Positions 34,485-43,473 are shown, numbered from the stretch's first letter. The stretch is 64,000 bases of DNA from Halomonas faecis (GCF_010993975.1 NZ_JAACZO010000032.1:1-64000); one strand, 5' to 3'. The notes: a model not told the origin generated them from the letters alone. Program-made: numbers and translations.

Positions 34485-35906
34485 ATGATGAAAAAAGACA
34501 TCAACATTACGGACATGGCAGTTTCTTTCGTCGAGACGTTTCAGTATGAAGACATACCTCAGGAGGCCCTGGAAACGGCTCGACGCTGCATCGTGGATAC
34601 GGTTGGCTTGTACATTGCCGGAACCTCTGAAGACGTAGTGAAAATCCTGGCGCGTGAAGCGCTCGATGAAGGCGGAAATCCTGAAGCCCTGCTGTTGATG
34701 GGGGGAGGTCGCAAGGTGCCCGGTAGCAAGGCGGCACGGGTGATGGGAACGGCTGGGCATGCGCATGACTGGGACGACACTCAAGTGAGTCATGATCCCG
34801 ACCACCATTATGGATTGCTCACGCACCCTTCCGTTCCACCATTGACCGGGGCATTGGTCGCAGCCCAGGCCGAGGGGGTCACCAGCGGCAGGGCCATCAT
34901 GACGGCTTTCCTGGCCGGTTTCGAAGTCGAAACCAAGGTGTCCGAGTGGATGCAGGCAGACCATTACCTGCGAGGCCATCATAGCTCGGGTACCGTCGGC
35001 ACGCTTGGCGCCTGTGTCGCGGCAGCCAAGATCATGGGTCTGAAGGGGGACTCTCTACGTCATGCCATCGGCATGGCCGCCAGCTTTGCGGCAGGCATTC
35101 GCTGCAATTTCGGCACGATGACCAAGCCGCTGCACGTAGGGCGCGCTGCAGAGAACGGCGTGACGGCCGCGCGCCTTGCCGCCAGAGGGGTGACGGCCGA
35201 TCCGACCGCACTCGATGGCCGCTGGGGCTTGCCTACGGTCATGTCGGGTGGCGTATCGGCCGACAAGGCGGCGGCCGGTTTCGCCAATCCTCTGTCCATC
35301 GTGTCGCCTGGCGTGAGCATAAAGCCTTACCCTTCCGGTATCGTCACGCACCAGTCGATGGATGCCTTGCTGGAACTCGTGAAAGAGCATGACGTCGATC
35401 CTGCGAAGGTGACGTCGATCGATTTCTTTGCGGGCAGCAACATTCTCAACCCGATTCGCTACGCGGTTGCCAAGAACCATTTGCAAGCCAAGTTCTCGAT
35501 GGCAGCGCTGTTGTCGATGATCGTTCTCTATCGTCAAGCCGGTCGGCAGCAGTTCACCGATGAGGTCGTGGCTGGAGATGCCATGCAGGACATGCAGGCC
35601 AGGGTCCACACGCATCTGGATCGGCATATCGAGAGCATCGGCTTCGACAAGATTCGTTCGCGAATCGAGCTCACTCTCGAAGACGGTCAGGTACTCGTCA
35701 AGGAGGCCGACGACCGGTACCGCGGAGGACCGGCCAAGCCGATGTCCGATGACGACCTGGCTGACAAGTTCAGGGCGTGTACCGCCGGGTTGATCGATCC
35801 TTCGACTCAGGCTGCGATTCTTGCGCAGACTCAGCGCATCGATGAGTCGGAAGACGTTTCGGCTCTCTTGTCCGAAGTGATGGGTAGCGTTTCCTCGGTT
35901 GCGTGA
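34485..35906 (+). CDS. MmgE/PrpD-family protein 1
   Basis: This 473-residue protein belongs to the MmgE/PrpD family, which includes 2-methylcitrate dehydratase and cis-aconitate decarboxylase. N-terminal signature: IVDTVGLYIAGTSEDVV, then GTAGHAHDWDDTQVSHDPDH, HHSSGTVGTLGACVAAAKIM, and KPYPSGIVTHQSMDALLEL. The Asp/His-rich AHAHDWDD-type region corresponds to the active site. It follows the TRAP genes. The reaction is unknown; beside an itaconate-like set, isomerisation, dehydration or decarboxylation of a branched di/tricarboxylate fits. ATG 34485 has an AAGAAGG site. The next gene encodes a second, divergent family member. Confidence 0.85.
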   Translation: MMKKDINITDMAVSFVETFQYEDIPQEALETARRCIVDTVGLYIAGTSEDVVKILAREALDEGGNPEALLLMGGGRKVPGSKAARVMGTAGHAHDWDDTQVSHDPDHHYGLLTHPSVPPLTGALVAAQAEGVTSGRAIMTAFLAGFEVETKVSEWMQADHYLRGHHSSGTVGTLGACVAAAKIMGLKGDSLRHAIGMAASFAAGIRCNFGTMTKPLHVGRAAENGVTAARLAARGVTADPTALDGRWGLPTVMSGGVSADKAAAGFANPLSIVSPGVSIKPYPSGIVTHQSMDALLELVKEHDVDPAKVTSIDFFAGSNILNPIRYAVAKNHLQAKFSMAALLSMIVLYRQAGRQQFTDEVVAGDAMQDMQARVHTHLDRHIESIGFDKIRSRIELTLEDGQVLVKEADDRYRGGPAKPMSDDDLADKFRACTAGLIDPSTQAAILAQTQRIDESEDVSALLSEVMGSVSSVA

Positions 35907-35961
35907 ATCGTCGGGGCGTGATCGAAGCCGACGTTCGACCGCGCCCTCTCTCGAGGCGGGA

Positions 35962-37248
35962 ATGACAATGACAGCAACCGATGATCTGGTGAGGTTCGTC
36001 ACCAATCTATCATTCGATGAGTTGCCCAGCGCGGTCGTCGAGACGACCCAGAACCTGATGCTGGATTGGTTGGGGTCGGGAATTGCCGGTCGTCACTTGC
36101 ATCCGGCTCCCTGCTTCGGGCGCGTCGTCGAGGGTATCGCTCCCGGCGAAGGGGCTAGCGATATCCTGACTGGCGCCTCTCGTCGCTCTTCCTTCGCGGC
36201 GTCGATGATCAATGCAGCGGCGGGCAACATCGTCGAGCAGAATGACTTGCACAACGCGTCGATCCTGCATCCCGGAGCCGTGGTTTTTCCTGTCGTTCTG
36301 GCTCTTGCCCAGGAACGGGGCCTTAGCGGTCGTGACGCGGTCGTCGCTGCCGTGGCCGGCTATGAAGCCGGTATCCGGGTGGGTGAGTGCCTCGGCGCAT
36401 CGCATTATCGGTGCTGGCACACGACGGCTACCGTGGGAACGCTGGCCGCGGCGATGGCTGCCGGCCGTGCGATGCGTCTCGACCACCGATCCATGTTGCA
36501 TGCCCTGGGCAGTGCCGGCACGCAAGCGTCCGGCCTCTGGGCCTTCATTCACGATGATGCCGATTCGCGCCCATTGCATGCCGCCAAGGCGGCCAGCAAT
36601 GGGCTGCTGGCCGCCGCTCTCGCTCAGCAGGGAGTCACGGGGGCCAGTGACATCTTGCTGGGCCGGCAGGGGATGGGAGAGGCGATGTCCGACTGCGTCG
36701 ACGCGGATCGCCTCGTCGACGGGCTAGGCCGACGCTGGGGAGTGCTCGAGACGTCGCTCAAATACCATGCCTCTTGTCGCCATACCCACCCTGGAGCCGA
36801 TGCTTTCATGTCGCTGTGCAAGGATGAACGATTGGCCATGGAGGATATCGTCGGCGTCAGCGTTGGCGTGCATCGAGGGGCGCTTGACGTACTCAACCCG
36901 TCGGTCGCCCCCGAGACGATCAGTGAGGCGAAGTTTTCGATGGGCTGTGTGCTGGGGTTATTGGCGCATTACGGTTCTGCCGGTGTCGAGGCTTTCACGC
37001 TCGACACGATTCGCAACCCACGAGTCCGTGATTTCGCGAAGCGCGTCACCATGGCATTCGACCCGGAGGTCGATGCTGCTTACCCACGGAAGTGGGTCGG
37101 CAAGGTCGTCGTGACCACGCGGGATCGGCGTACGATCGAGCGCCGCCTGGATCATCCCAAGGGCGATCCTCAGAATCCGTTGAGCGAGGAAGAGCGACTG
37201 GCCAAGTTCCGCTGTTTGGCCGACGCCGGTGGCTTGCAGGAGGTCTAA
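35962..37248 (+). CDS. MmgE/PrpD-family protein 2
   Basis: This 428-residue second MmgE/PrpD protein has the same order of motifs: LMLDWLGSGIAGRHLHPAP, NAAAGNIVEQNDLHNASILHPG, HTTATVGTLAAAMAAGRAM and SLKYHASCRHTHPGADAFM. It is only distantly similar to its neighbour: the active-site region reads EQNDLHNAS instead of HDWDDTQVS. The two may catalyse different steps or form a heteromer. A GAGG site precedes ATG 35962; the longer frame begins inside the upstream gene. It is the last clear gene of the forward run. Confidence 0.84.
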   Translation: MTMTATDDLVRFVTNLSFDELPSAVVETTQNLMLDWLGSGIAGRHLHPAPCFGRVVEGIAPGEGASDILTGASRRSSFAASMINAAAGNIVEQNDLHNASILHPGAVVFPVVLALAQERGLSGRDAVVAAVAGYEAGIRVGECLGASHYRCWHTTATVGTLAAAMAAGRAMRLDHRSMLHALGSAGTQASGLWAFIHDDADSRPLHAAKAASNGLLAAALAQQGVTGASDILLGRQGMGEAMSDCVDADRLVDGLGRRWGVLETSLKYHASCRHTHPGADAFMSLCKDERLAMEDIVGVSVGVHRGALDVLNPSVAPETISEAKFSMGCVLGLLAHYGSAGVEAFTLDTIRNPRVRDFAKRVTMAFDPEVDAAYPRKWVGKVVVTTRDRRTIERRLDHPKGDPQNPLSEEERLAKFRCLADAGGLQEV

Positions 37249-37386
37249 GCCGTGGATCGTTTGATCGATTGGACGCAAACCTTGTCGCAGCGCGATCGGG
37301 TCGGTTCTCTCATGCAGTGGCTCGCCTGACGGCGGCCTTGCACATCGCCTGCCCGTGCGGGTCGGCGCCTCGTCCTCGATGAGAAT

Positions 37387-37420
37387 CTCGAGGGGCCGAG
37401 TTCGACCTCGGCCCCTCGAG
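37387..37420. terminator. Strong hairpin between convergent genes (probable bidirectional terminator)
   Basis: CTCGAGGGGCCGAG and CTCGGCCCCTCGAG form a perfect 14-base stem around TTCGAC. It lies between the end of the MmgE/PrpD gene and the convergent end of the gamma-glutamyltransferase gene. U-tracts are poor on both strands, but position and stability fit a shared terminator. The upstream 37249-37386 stretch holds only a 25-codon frame (37252-37329) that I do not call a gene. Confidence 0.6.
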
Positions 37421-37436
37421 TCGAGTGCCGGCTGGG

Positions 37437-39044
37437 CTACCAGGCCAGCACGGCGGCGTCGGTCCTGGGCTCGGTGCCGCCGCACAGCACGCCGCTGTCC
37501 GGGTCGCGCAGGATGACCTGGCCGCGCCCGAAGCTGATGGGGTCGGCCTGCTTGACGATGTGGTGGCCGCGGCGTGCCAGGGCTTGTGCCAGGTGGTCGG
37601 GGAAGTGCGGCTCCACCTCGACGGTTCGGCCTCGCGTCCACTTCCAGCGCGGCGTGTCCAGGGCGGCCTGCGGGTTGAGGTGGTCTTCCAGCATGCCGGT
37701 GATCACCTGCACGTGACCCTGGGGCTGCATGAACCCTCCCATGACGCCGAAGGGGCCGATGGCCTGACCGTGGCGCGTGATGAAACCGGGAATGATGGTG
37801 TGATAGGGGCGCTTGCCCGGGGCCAGGGCGTTGGCGTGGTTCGGGTCCAGCTTGAAGGACCAACCGCGGTTCTGCAGGCTGATTCCCGTGCCGGGCACCA
37901 CGATGCCGGAGCCGAAGCCTTTGAAGTTGCTCTGAATCAACGACACCATGTTGCCGTCGTCGTCGGCGGTGGCGAGATAGACGGTGCCGCCGCTGATCGG
38001 ATTGCCGTGCTCCGGGTCCAGTGCGCGCTCGCCGATGGCGGCAGCGCGCGCTTTCAGGTAGCCGTCATCCAGCAGCTGGTCGACGCTGGGCTGCATGTCG
38101 CCGGGCTCGGTGATGTAGTGCAGTCCGTCGACGTAGGCCAGCTTGGTGGCTTCGATTCGCCGATGCAGCGTTTCCACCGGGTCGCGGCCCTCCGCGCCGA
38201 GGTGTTCCAGCATGCGCAGGGCTTGCAGGGCGATCAGGCCGCAGCCGTTGGGCGGGATCTCCCAGATTTCGTGGTCGCGATAGGTGGTGCCGATCGGCTC
38301 GACCCATTCCGGCGCGTAGGCGGCCAGGTCCTCGCGGCGCAGCAGGCCGCCGTGCTCGCGGAAGAAGGCGTCGATCCGCTCGGCCAGCTCGCCGGCGTAG
38401 AACGACTTGGCGTGGGTTTCGGCGATGCTGCGAAGCGTCGAGGCGTGATCGGGCGAAGCCCACATCTCGCCAGGGCGTGGAGCTCGCTGGTGGGGCGCGA
38501 AAGTATCGAACCAGGGGCGGAAGGCGGGTTCTTCGTAAGCCGCGTAGCCGTCGAAGGCCTCTTCCCACATCTGGCTGACGACCGGTGAAATGGGGAAGCC
38601 CCGCTCGGCGTAGGCGATGGCCGGGGCGAGCAGTTCGGCGAACGGCAGACGCCCGAAGCGTTCGGAAAGGGCCGCCCAGGCGGCGGGCGCGCCGGGCACG
38701 GTGACCGGGATCATGCCGTGTTCGGGCATGGTGTCGTGGCCGAGCGAGCGCACCCGCTCGAGGGTGGCCGCTTGCGGGGCCGGACCGCTGGCATTCAGAC
38801 CGTGCAGCTTGCCATCGATCCAGACGATGGCGAAGGCGTCGCTGCCCAGGCCGTTGGACGTCGGCTCCACCACCGTCAGGGCGGCGGCGGTGGCGATGGC
38901 GGCATCCACGGCGTTGCCGCCCTGGCGAAGCATCTGCATGCCGGCCTCGGCACCTAGCGGTTGCGACGTGGCGACCATGCCGCGCCGGCCGAACGTGGCC
39001 ATGCGTCGGGAGGGGCTGGGGTAAAAGCGGGCATCGTGCTGCAT
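37437..39044 (-). CDS. Gamma-glutamyltransferase-family hydrolase
   Basis: This is a 535-residue Ntn-hydrolase precursor. The large-subunit part has ATSQPLGAEAGMQMLRQGGN and DAAIATAAALTVVEPTSNGL. The self-cleavage and catalytic Thr (about T354) is in SGGTVYLATADDDGNMVS, after which the small subunit starts. It has no signal peptide, unlike periplasmic Ggt, so the enzyme should act in the cytoplasm on an imported gamma-glutamyl or related amide. It is the last gene of a reverse-strand run with TctABC importer genes, which would bring in its substrate. A GGAGG site precedes the ATG. Confidence 0.88.
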   Translation of the reverse strand: MQHDARFYPSPSRRMATFGRRGMVATSQPLGAEAGMQMLRQGGNAVDAAIATAAALTVVEPTSNGLGSDAFAIVWIDGKLHGLNASGPAPQAATLERVRSLGHDTMPEHGMIPVTVPGAPAAWAALSERFGRLPFAELLAPAIAYAERGFPISPVVSQMWEEAFDGYAAYEEPAFRPWFDTFAPHQRAPRPGEMWASPDHASTLRSIAETHAKSFYAGELAERIDAFFREHGGLLRREDLAAYAPEWVEPIGTTYRDHEIWEIPPNGCGLIALQALRMLEHLGAEGRDPVETLHRRIEATKLAYVDGLHYITEPGDMQPSVDQLLDDGYLKARAAAIGERALDPEHGNPISGGTVYLATADDDGNMVSLIQSNFKGFGSGIVVPGTGISLQNRGWSFKLDPNHANALAPGKRPYHTIIPGFITRHGQAIGPFGVMGGFMQPQGHVQVITGMLEDHLNPQAALDTPRWKWTRGRTVEVEPHFPDHLAQALARRGHHIVKQADPISFGRGQVILRDPDSGVLCGGTEPRTDAAVLAW

Positions 39045-39074
39045 GCGAAATCCTCCATGGGTATTCGGTAGCGA

Positions 39075-40595
39075 TCAGGCGTCGTGGCTAGCGGCCGCTT
39101 CGCGCCGGTGGCGTTCGATCTTGCGGTTCTGATAGAGCGAGAAGATCACCGAGGCGAGGGCGAGAGCGAGGAACAGGGCCGACAGCGGGCGCGTCAGGAA
39201 GGTCAGCCAGCTGCTGTCGAGCTCGAGCGCCCGAAACAGTTGGCGCTCCAGATTGTTGCCCAGTACCACGCCGAGAATCAGTGGCGTCAGCGGCACGCGG
39301 GCTTTCCAAAGCAGATAGCCGACGACCCCGAAGCCGAACAGCACCCAGACGTCGAACAGGTTGTTGTTCAGTGCGTAGGAGCCGATGGCGCACAGCATCA
39401 GCACCACGGGAACGAGAATCTGCTGGGGAATCAAGGATATCTTGGCGAACCAGCGGACCAGGAAGAGCTGACACAGCACCATGATGACAGCACCGATCAG
39501 CAGGCTGGCGTAAATGGCGCCGACCAGGACCGGGTTCTGCTCGAACATCAACGGCCCCGGCGTGATGCCGTGCAGGATCAGCACGCCCATCATGATGGCC
39601 ATGGGCAGGTCGCCGGGAATGCCCAGCGCCAGCGTGGGTACGAAGGCGCCGCCGGCTACCGCGCTGTTGGAGGCTTCCGAGGCCACGATGCCGTCCGGGA
39701 TTCCCGTACCGAAGCGTTCGGGGTGGCGCGAGAATTTCTTGGCCTGGTCGTAGCTGACGAAGTTGGCCACGGTGCCACCGGTGCCGGGCAGGGCGCCCAC
39801 CAGGCTGCCGATCAGCGACGAGCGCAGGGTGTTGACCTTCTGGCCGGCCATGTCCTGGGCGATGCGCCGGTAAGGGATCGAGACGTTGGTGTCGACCTTC
39901 TGGCCGGCCACACGCGATTCGTCGCGTAGATCCTCGAGGTTTCCCATCAACTGCGAGAAGGCGAAGATCCCGATCATTACCGGCAGCATTTCGAAGCCGG
40001 CATCCAGGAACGGGAAACCGAAATCGAAACGCAGGTTGCTGTTGCGATCGTAGCCCACGGTGGTGATGAGCAGGCCGAGTGCGGCGGCCAGCAGCCCCTT
40101 GAGCAGTGCGCCCTGCGACAGCCCGGCCACCAGCGTCAGGGCGAACAGGATGAGCGCGGTGATCTCCCAGGGGCGAAACTGCATGCTGAAGTGGGCGATC
40201 AGCGGGCCGAAATAGACCAGCACGGCCACGCTGATCAGCGTGCCGATGAACGAGGCGGCGACGCCGATGCCCAGCGCGCGCCCGGGCTCGCCGCGCTGGG
40301 CCATGGGATAGCCGTCGTAGACCGTGGTGATCGAGGAAGGGGTGCCGGGAATGCCGAGCATGACGCCCGATACGATGCCTCCCGAGTAGCCCCCCACGAA
40401 GACGCCCACCATCAAGGCGACGCCACTGACCGGGTCCATGGCGAAGGTGAAGGGGAACACCACGAGAATCGCCATCGTGACGGTGAAGCCGGGTATGCTG
40501 CCGCCGATGATGCCGAAAAGAACGCCAATCAGGATCAGCAGCAGCACGGAGGGGCTGCTGACCAGGGAGAGGGCTTGTAGGAAGAAGTCAGCCAT
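39075..40595 (-). CDS. Tripartite tricarboxylate transporter large permease, TctA type
   Basis: This 506-residue protein has about twelve hydrophobic segments and the TctA signatures GIIGGSIPGFTVTMAILVVFP, GGYSGGIVSGVMLGIPGTPS and LVGALPGTGGTVANFVSYDQ. It is the main translocating subunit of a TTT importer and lies 17 bases after tctB, 30 bases before the gamma-glutamyltransferase gene. Substrate of TTT systems varies (citrate, other carboxylates), and glutamyl compounds are suggested only by context. Confidence 0.92.
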   Translation of the reverse strand: MADFFLQALSLVSSPSVLLLILIGVLFGIIGGSIPGFTVTMAILVVFPFTFAMDPVSGVALMVGVFVGGYSGGIVSGVMLGIPGTPSSITTVYDGYPMAQRGEPGRALGIGVAASFIGTLISVAVLVYFGPLIAHFSMQFRPWEITALILFALTLVAGLSQGALLKGLLAAALGLLITTVGYDRNSNLRFDFGFPFLDAGFEMLPVMIGIFAFSQLMGNLEDLRDESRVAGQKVDTNVSIPYRRIAQDMAGQKVNTLRSSLIGSLVGALPGTGGTVANFVSYDQAKKFSRHPERFGTGIPDGIVASEASNSAVAGGAFVPTLALGIPGDLPMAIMMGVLILHGITPGPLMFEQNPVLVGAIYASLLIGAVIMVLCQLFLVRWFAKISLIPQQILVPVVLMLCAIGSYALNNNLFDVWVLFGFGVVGYLLWKARVPLTPLILGVVLGNNLERQLFRALELDSSWLTFLTRPLSALFLALALASVIFSLYQNRKIERHRREAAASHDA

Positions 40596-40612
40596 GGGTC
40601 ACTCCAACGATG

Positions 40613-41083
40613 TCACGGCAGCCAGACGTTGAGGCCGAAGCGGAAGATGACGTAGACCGAGAAGGTCAGGGTCACGGAAACCGCCAGATTGATGAGCCAT
40701 TTGCGCTTCGTGTCCACCCCCATCAGCAGGGCCAGAGAGGCGAGCAGAAAGGCCAGGGTGGCGGCGATGTAGCCGATGATCGGAAGCAATGCGGCATACA
40801 GTCCGAACGCACCGAACAGCGCGAGTATGGAGCGGTTCTGGATGATCCACTCCCGCCAGGCGTGACGCGGAGCGGGGGAGCGGTTGGGCGACCCGAAGAA
40901 CGTGCGCACCAGAATGAGCAGCGACAGCAAGGCGACCACCGCCAGTAGAATGCGCGGAAAGAGTGCGGAGCCGTAGGGTTGCCAGCTGGTGGGTTCGGGA
41001 ATGTTGCGCGTTTCCACGAGCATGATGCCGGTGATGAGCAACATCGCAAGCGCAAGCGCGCGATCCTTCGTCAAGGTCAGCAT
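40613..41083 (-). CDS. Tripartite tricarboxylate transporter small permease, TctB type
   Basis: This 156-residue protein has four hydrophobic segments in the TctB pattern: ALALAMLLITGIMLVETRNI, then FPRILLAVVALLSLLILVRTF, and two C-terminal helices. It is a short, poorly conserved subunit that pairs with TctA. ATG 41083 with a GGAG site is preferred to the longer frame from 41122. Confidence 0.85.
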   Translation of the reverse strand: MLTLTKDRALALAMLLITGIMLVETRNIPEPTSWQPYGSALFPRILLAVVALLSLLILVRTFFGSPNRSPAPRHAWREWIIQNRSILALFGAFGLYAALLPIIGYIAATLAFLLASLALLMGVDTKRKWLINLAVSVTLTFSVYVIFRFGLNVWLP

Positions 41084-41139
41084 GGTCAGTGTCTCCGGAT
41101 TCCCTCCGGTGGCCTGGGTCACCGGAGGGAAGTGCCGTT

Positions 41140-42102
41140 TCAGTTCTGGAAGTCGATGTTTTCCGCGGCGGCGCTGAGTGCGGCTTCGTTCTCGTCGAGG
41201 AAGTCCTGGTAGTCGTCACCGGCCAGGAAGCGCACCACCGAGCCGAATTCGTTCTCGATGCGGCTGCGCACCTCGTCGTCTTCCAGTGCCTTGCCGTAGG
41301 CTTCCGCCAGGGTGTCCTGCACCTCTTGGGGCGTTCCCTTGGGAGCGAACAGGCCGCGGCTAGTGGAGTGGTCCATTTCGATGCCCTGCTCACGCAGCGT
41401 GGCGACGTCGGGCAGGCTGTCGAGCCGTTCCGGGTGAGCGACGCCGAGCGGCGTGAAACTGCCGTCCTCGAAGAACTGGCCGGCGGAGGGCAGGTTGAAC
41501 ATGGCGAAGTCGATCTCTTCGGCAAGCAGGGCGGACACCTGTTCGCCGGTGTCCGGATAGCCGACCAGGCGCACGTCCGCCATGTCGATGCCGGCGGCAT
41601 CGAAGAATTGCACCCAGAAGAAGTGATCCGTGGAGCTGGGGATCATGCTGAAGCGAACCTCGCCCGGGTTCTCTTCCACGTAGTCGGCGATTTCGTCGGC
41701 GCTCTTGACCTCGTGATTGGCATGGGCCACCGGGAGGTTGATGGTCTGGGTCAGCAGCGCGATGGGTTCGAAGGCATCGTAGGAATAGTCCACGGTGCCC
41801 GCGAGCTTGGAGAGGGCGATGGTGTCGTGGCTGCCGAGCAGCGTATAGCCATCGGGGTCGGCGTCTTTCACGTTGCGCGAGCCCAGCGTCGCGCCTGCGC
41901 CCGCCTGGTTGACGGGTACGATCGATTCGCCGAGATGCTGCTCGGCCTCCTGCGAGATCAGCCGAAAGATGATGTCCGTGGCGCCGCCGGGACCATAGGG
42001 AATGACCAGGCGGATGTCCTGCTCGGGGTAATCGGCCTGGGCCGAACCGGCGACGGCGAGGCCGAAAGCGGCGATTAGGGGAGTCAGCTTGTTGCGGATC
42101 AT
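41140..42102 (-). CDS. Tripartite tricarboxylate transporter binding protein, TctC/Bug type
   Basis: This 320-residue periplasmic protein has a signal peptide ending near SAQADYPEQD and the Bug motifs IRLVIPYGPGGATDIIFRLI and NQAGAGATLGSRNV, which bind carboxylate ligands. It feeds TctBA. ATG 42102 has a GAGG site; the longer frame adds an unlikely leader. The 120-base gap upstream separates it from the chromate-transporter-like pair; nothing else is visible there. Confidence 0.92.
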   Translation of the reverse strand: MIRNKLTPLIAAFGLAVAGSAQADYPEQDIRLVIPYGPGGATDIIFRLISQEAEQHLGESIVPVNQAGAGATLGSRNVKDADPDGYTLLGSHDTIALSKLAGTVDYSYDAFEPIALLTQTINLPVAHANHEVKSADEIADYVEENPGEVRFSMIPSSTDHFFWVQFFDAAGIDMADVRLVGYPDTGEQVSALLAEEIDFAMFNLPSAGQFFEDGSFTPLGVAHPERLDSLPDVATLREQGIEMDHSTSRGLFAPKGTPQEVQDTLAEAYGKALEDDEVRSRIENEFGSVVRFLAGDDYQDFLDENEAALSAAAENIDFQN

Positions 42103-42222
42103 GGTAACACCTCGTCTTGTGTCTTTTGTCTTGGCGCTCTTCGCGGGGCGAAGAGCTGGGGTGTGAGCCTGTGCTCCGGCGCGTCGATTGTTGTTGAATG
42201 GCATGTTCTTGGGTCGTATGGA

Positions 42223-42753
42223 TCAGCCGAGAAAGATACCTCCATAGGCTAGGGCGGCCATCACGATGAAGGCCGGGTGGATGCGAAAACGCAGCAGGGC
42301 AAGCGCAGCGACGGCGCCGATCACCAAGGTGTGAAGCAGGCCGGCCGCGTGCAGGCCTTCGCTGAAGAAACTCCAGGTCAACCATGCCATCATCATGGTG
42401 ATGACCGGGCGAACCCACTGGCTCATGCGCTTCACCCGCGGGGAGTCGCGGTAGCGATACAGCAGCCCCAGGGCGCCGAGCATGAGCAGTAGAGACGGCA
42501 CGACGGTGGCGAGCACGGCGACCAGGGCGCCCCCCACGCCGGCGATTTCGAAGCCGACCTGCCCGGCCATCTTGGTGGCGATGGGGCTGGGCAGGGCGTT
42601 GCCGAGCGCCAGCGTTTCCGCGAATTGCTGAGCGGACATCCACTCGTAGCGTCCGACGACCTCGGCCTCGATCAGGGGAATGATGGCGGGCCCACCGCCG
42701 TAGCCGATGATGTTGGGGATGAAGAAAGCCAGAAACAGTTCCCAGTAGATCAC
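42223..42753 (-). CDS. Chromate-transporter-family (CHR) half protein, second of a pair
   Basis: This 176-residue single-domain CHR protein has FIPNIIGYGGGPAIIPLIEAE and LALGNALPSPIATKMAGQVG, the signature loop of the family. Short CHR proteins work as pairs of opposite membrane topology. The GTG start at 42753 overlaps the stop of the other half (GTGA) and has an AGGAGG site seven bases upstream. Some pairs export chromate, but linkage to a carboxylate importer suggests another anion. Confidence 0.85.
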   Translation of the reverse strand: MIYWELFLAFFIPNIIGYGGGPAIIPLIEAEVVGRYEWMSAQQFAETLALGNALPSPIATKMAGQVGFEIAGVGGALVAVLATVVPSLLLMLGALGLLYRYRDSPRVKRMSQWVRPVITMMMAWLTWSFFSEGLHAAGLLHTLVIGAVAALALLRFRIHPAFIVMAALAYGGIFLG

Positions 42754-43322
42754 TTGTCGGCCTCCTGCCCGTTTCCGTCGGGCTTGAGCATGGCGGCCAG
42801 CAGCAAGGCGCCGATGACCCAGCCGGGATGCAGGCCGAGCAGGTAGATCAATACGCCGGCGGCGGCACACATGCCCAGACTGACGGCGTTGCCGAGAGAC
42901 AGACGCGACTTGTTCCAGAAGTCGAGGGTCAACTGCGCCATCATCACCATGACGACCGGGATGACGGCCTGGCTCATGCCTTGGATCCAGCTCTGGTCGC
43001 GGTAGTGTCGGAAGGCCCCGAGCAGCAGGATCATGGCGACGATCATGGGAACGATGACGGCCGAAACGGCGATGATGCAGCCGGCATAGCCGGCGATGCG
43101 GTAGCCGATGTAGCCGGGCATCTTGGTCGCGATGGGGCCGGGCAGCGTGTTGGCGATGGCGAGAATGTCGGCGAAGGATTCGTCGTCGAGCCAGCGGTGG
43201 CGGGTGACGACTTCTTGCCGGATCAGCGGGATCATGGCGGGCCCGCCGCCGAAGCCCAGCAGGCCGATGCGGGTGAAGGCACCCAGCAGCGAGCCGAGCG
43301 GGGCCGGGGTCTGCCGAGTCAT
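42750..43322 (-). CDS. Chromate-transporter-family (CHR) half protein, first of a pair
   Basis: This 190-residue CHR-domain protein carries FTRIGLLGFGGGPAMIPLIR and LAIANTLPGPIATKMPGYIG, then four to five further hydrophobic segments. It is the first gene of the reverse-strand run and lies 151 bases from the divergent GntR regulator, which is the obvious candidate controller. ATG 43322 has a GAGG site; the longer frame runs into the regulatory region. Confidence 0.85.
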   Translation of the reverse strand: MTRQTPAPLGSLLGAFTRIGLLGFGGGPAMIPLIRQEVVTRHRWLDDESFADILAIANTLPGPIATKMPGYIGYRIAGYAGCIIAVSAVIVPMIVAMILLLGAFRHYRDQSWIQGMSQAVIPVVMVMMAQLTLDFWNKSRLSLGNAVSLGMCAAAGVLIYLLGLHPGWVIGALLLAAMLKPDGNGQEADK

Positions 43323-43395
43323 GCCCGACCTCGGCGATGGGGGTTTGGAATTGATTTTGTTGTCATGATCACTTTTTAAGTCAAAAAATCGATTA

Positions 43396-43411
43396 TATGG
43401 TCTAGAATATA
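43396..43411. promoter_or_regulatory. Possible GntR operator in the divergent promoter
   Basis: TAT-N2-TCTAGA-N2-ATA forms an imperfect dyad around an XbaI-like TCTAGA centre. It lies in the AT-rich 151-base gap between the CHR and GntR genes. It is the only clear dyad there, but the assignment is weak. Confidence 0.35.
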
Positions 43412-43473
43412 GGTTGCTCGATGAGCCGTCGTCAACCTCCGAAGTGCGGGGGCCGTGCAAGGGAGAAGGGAAG

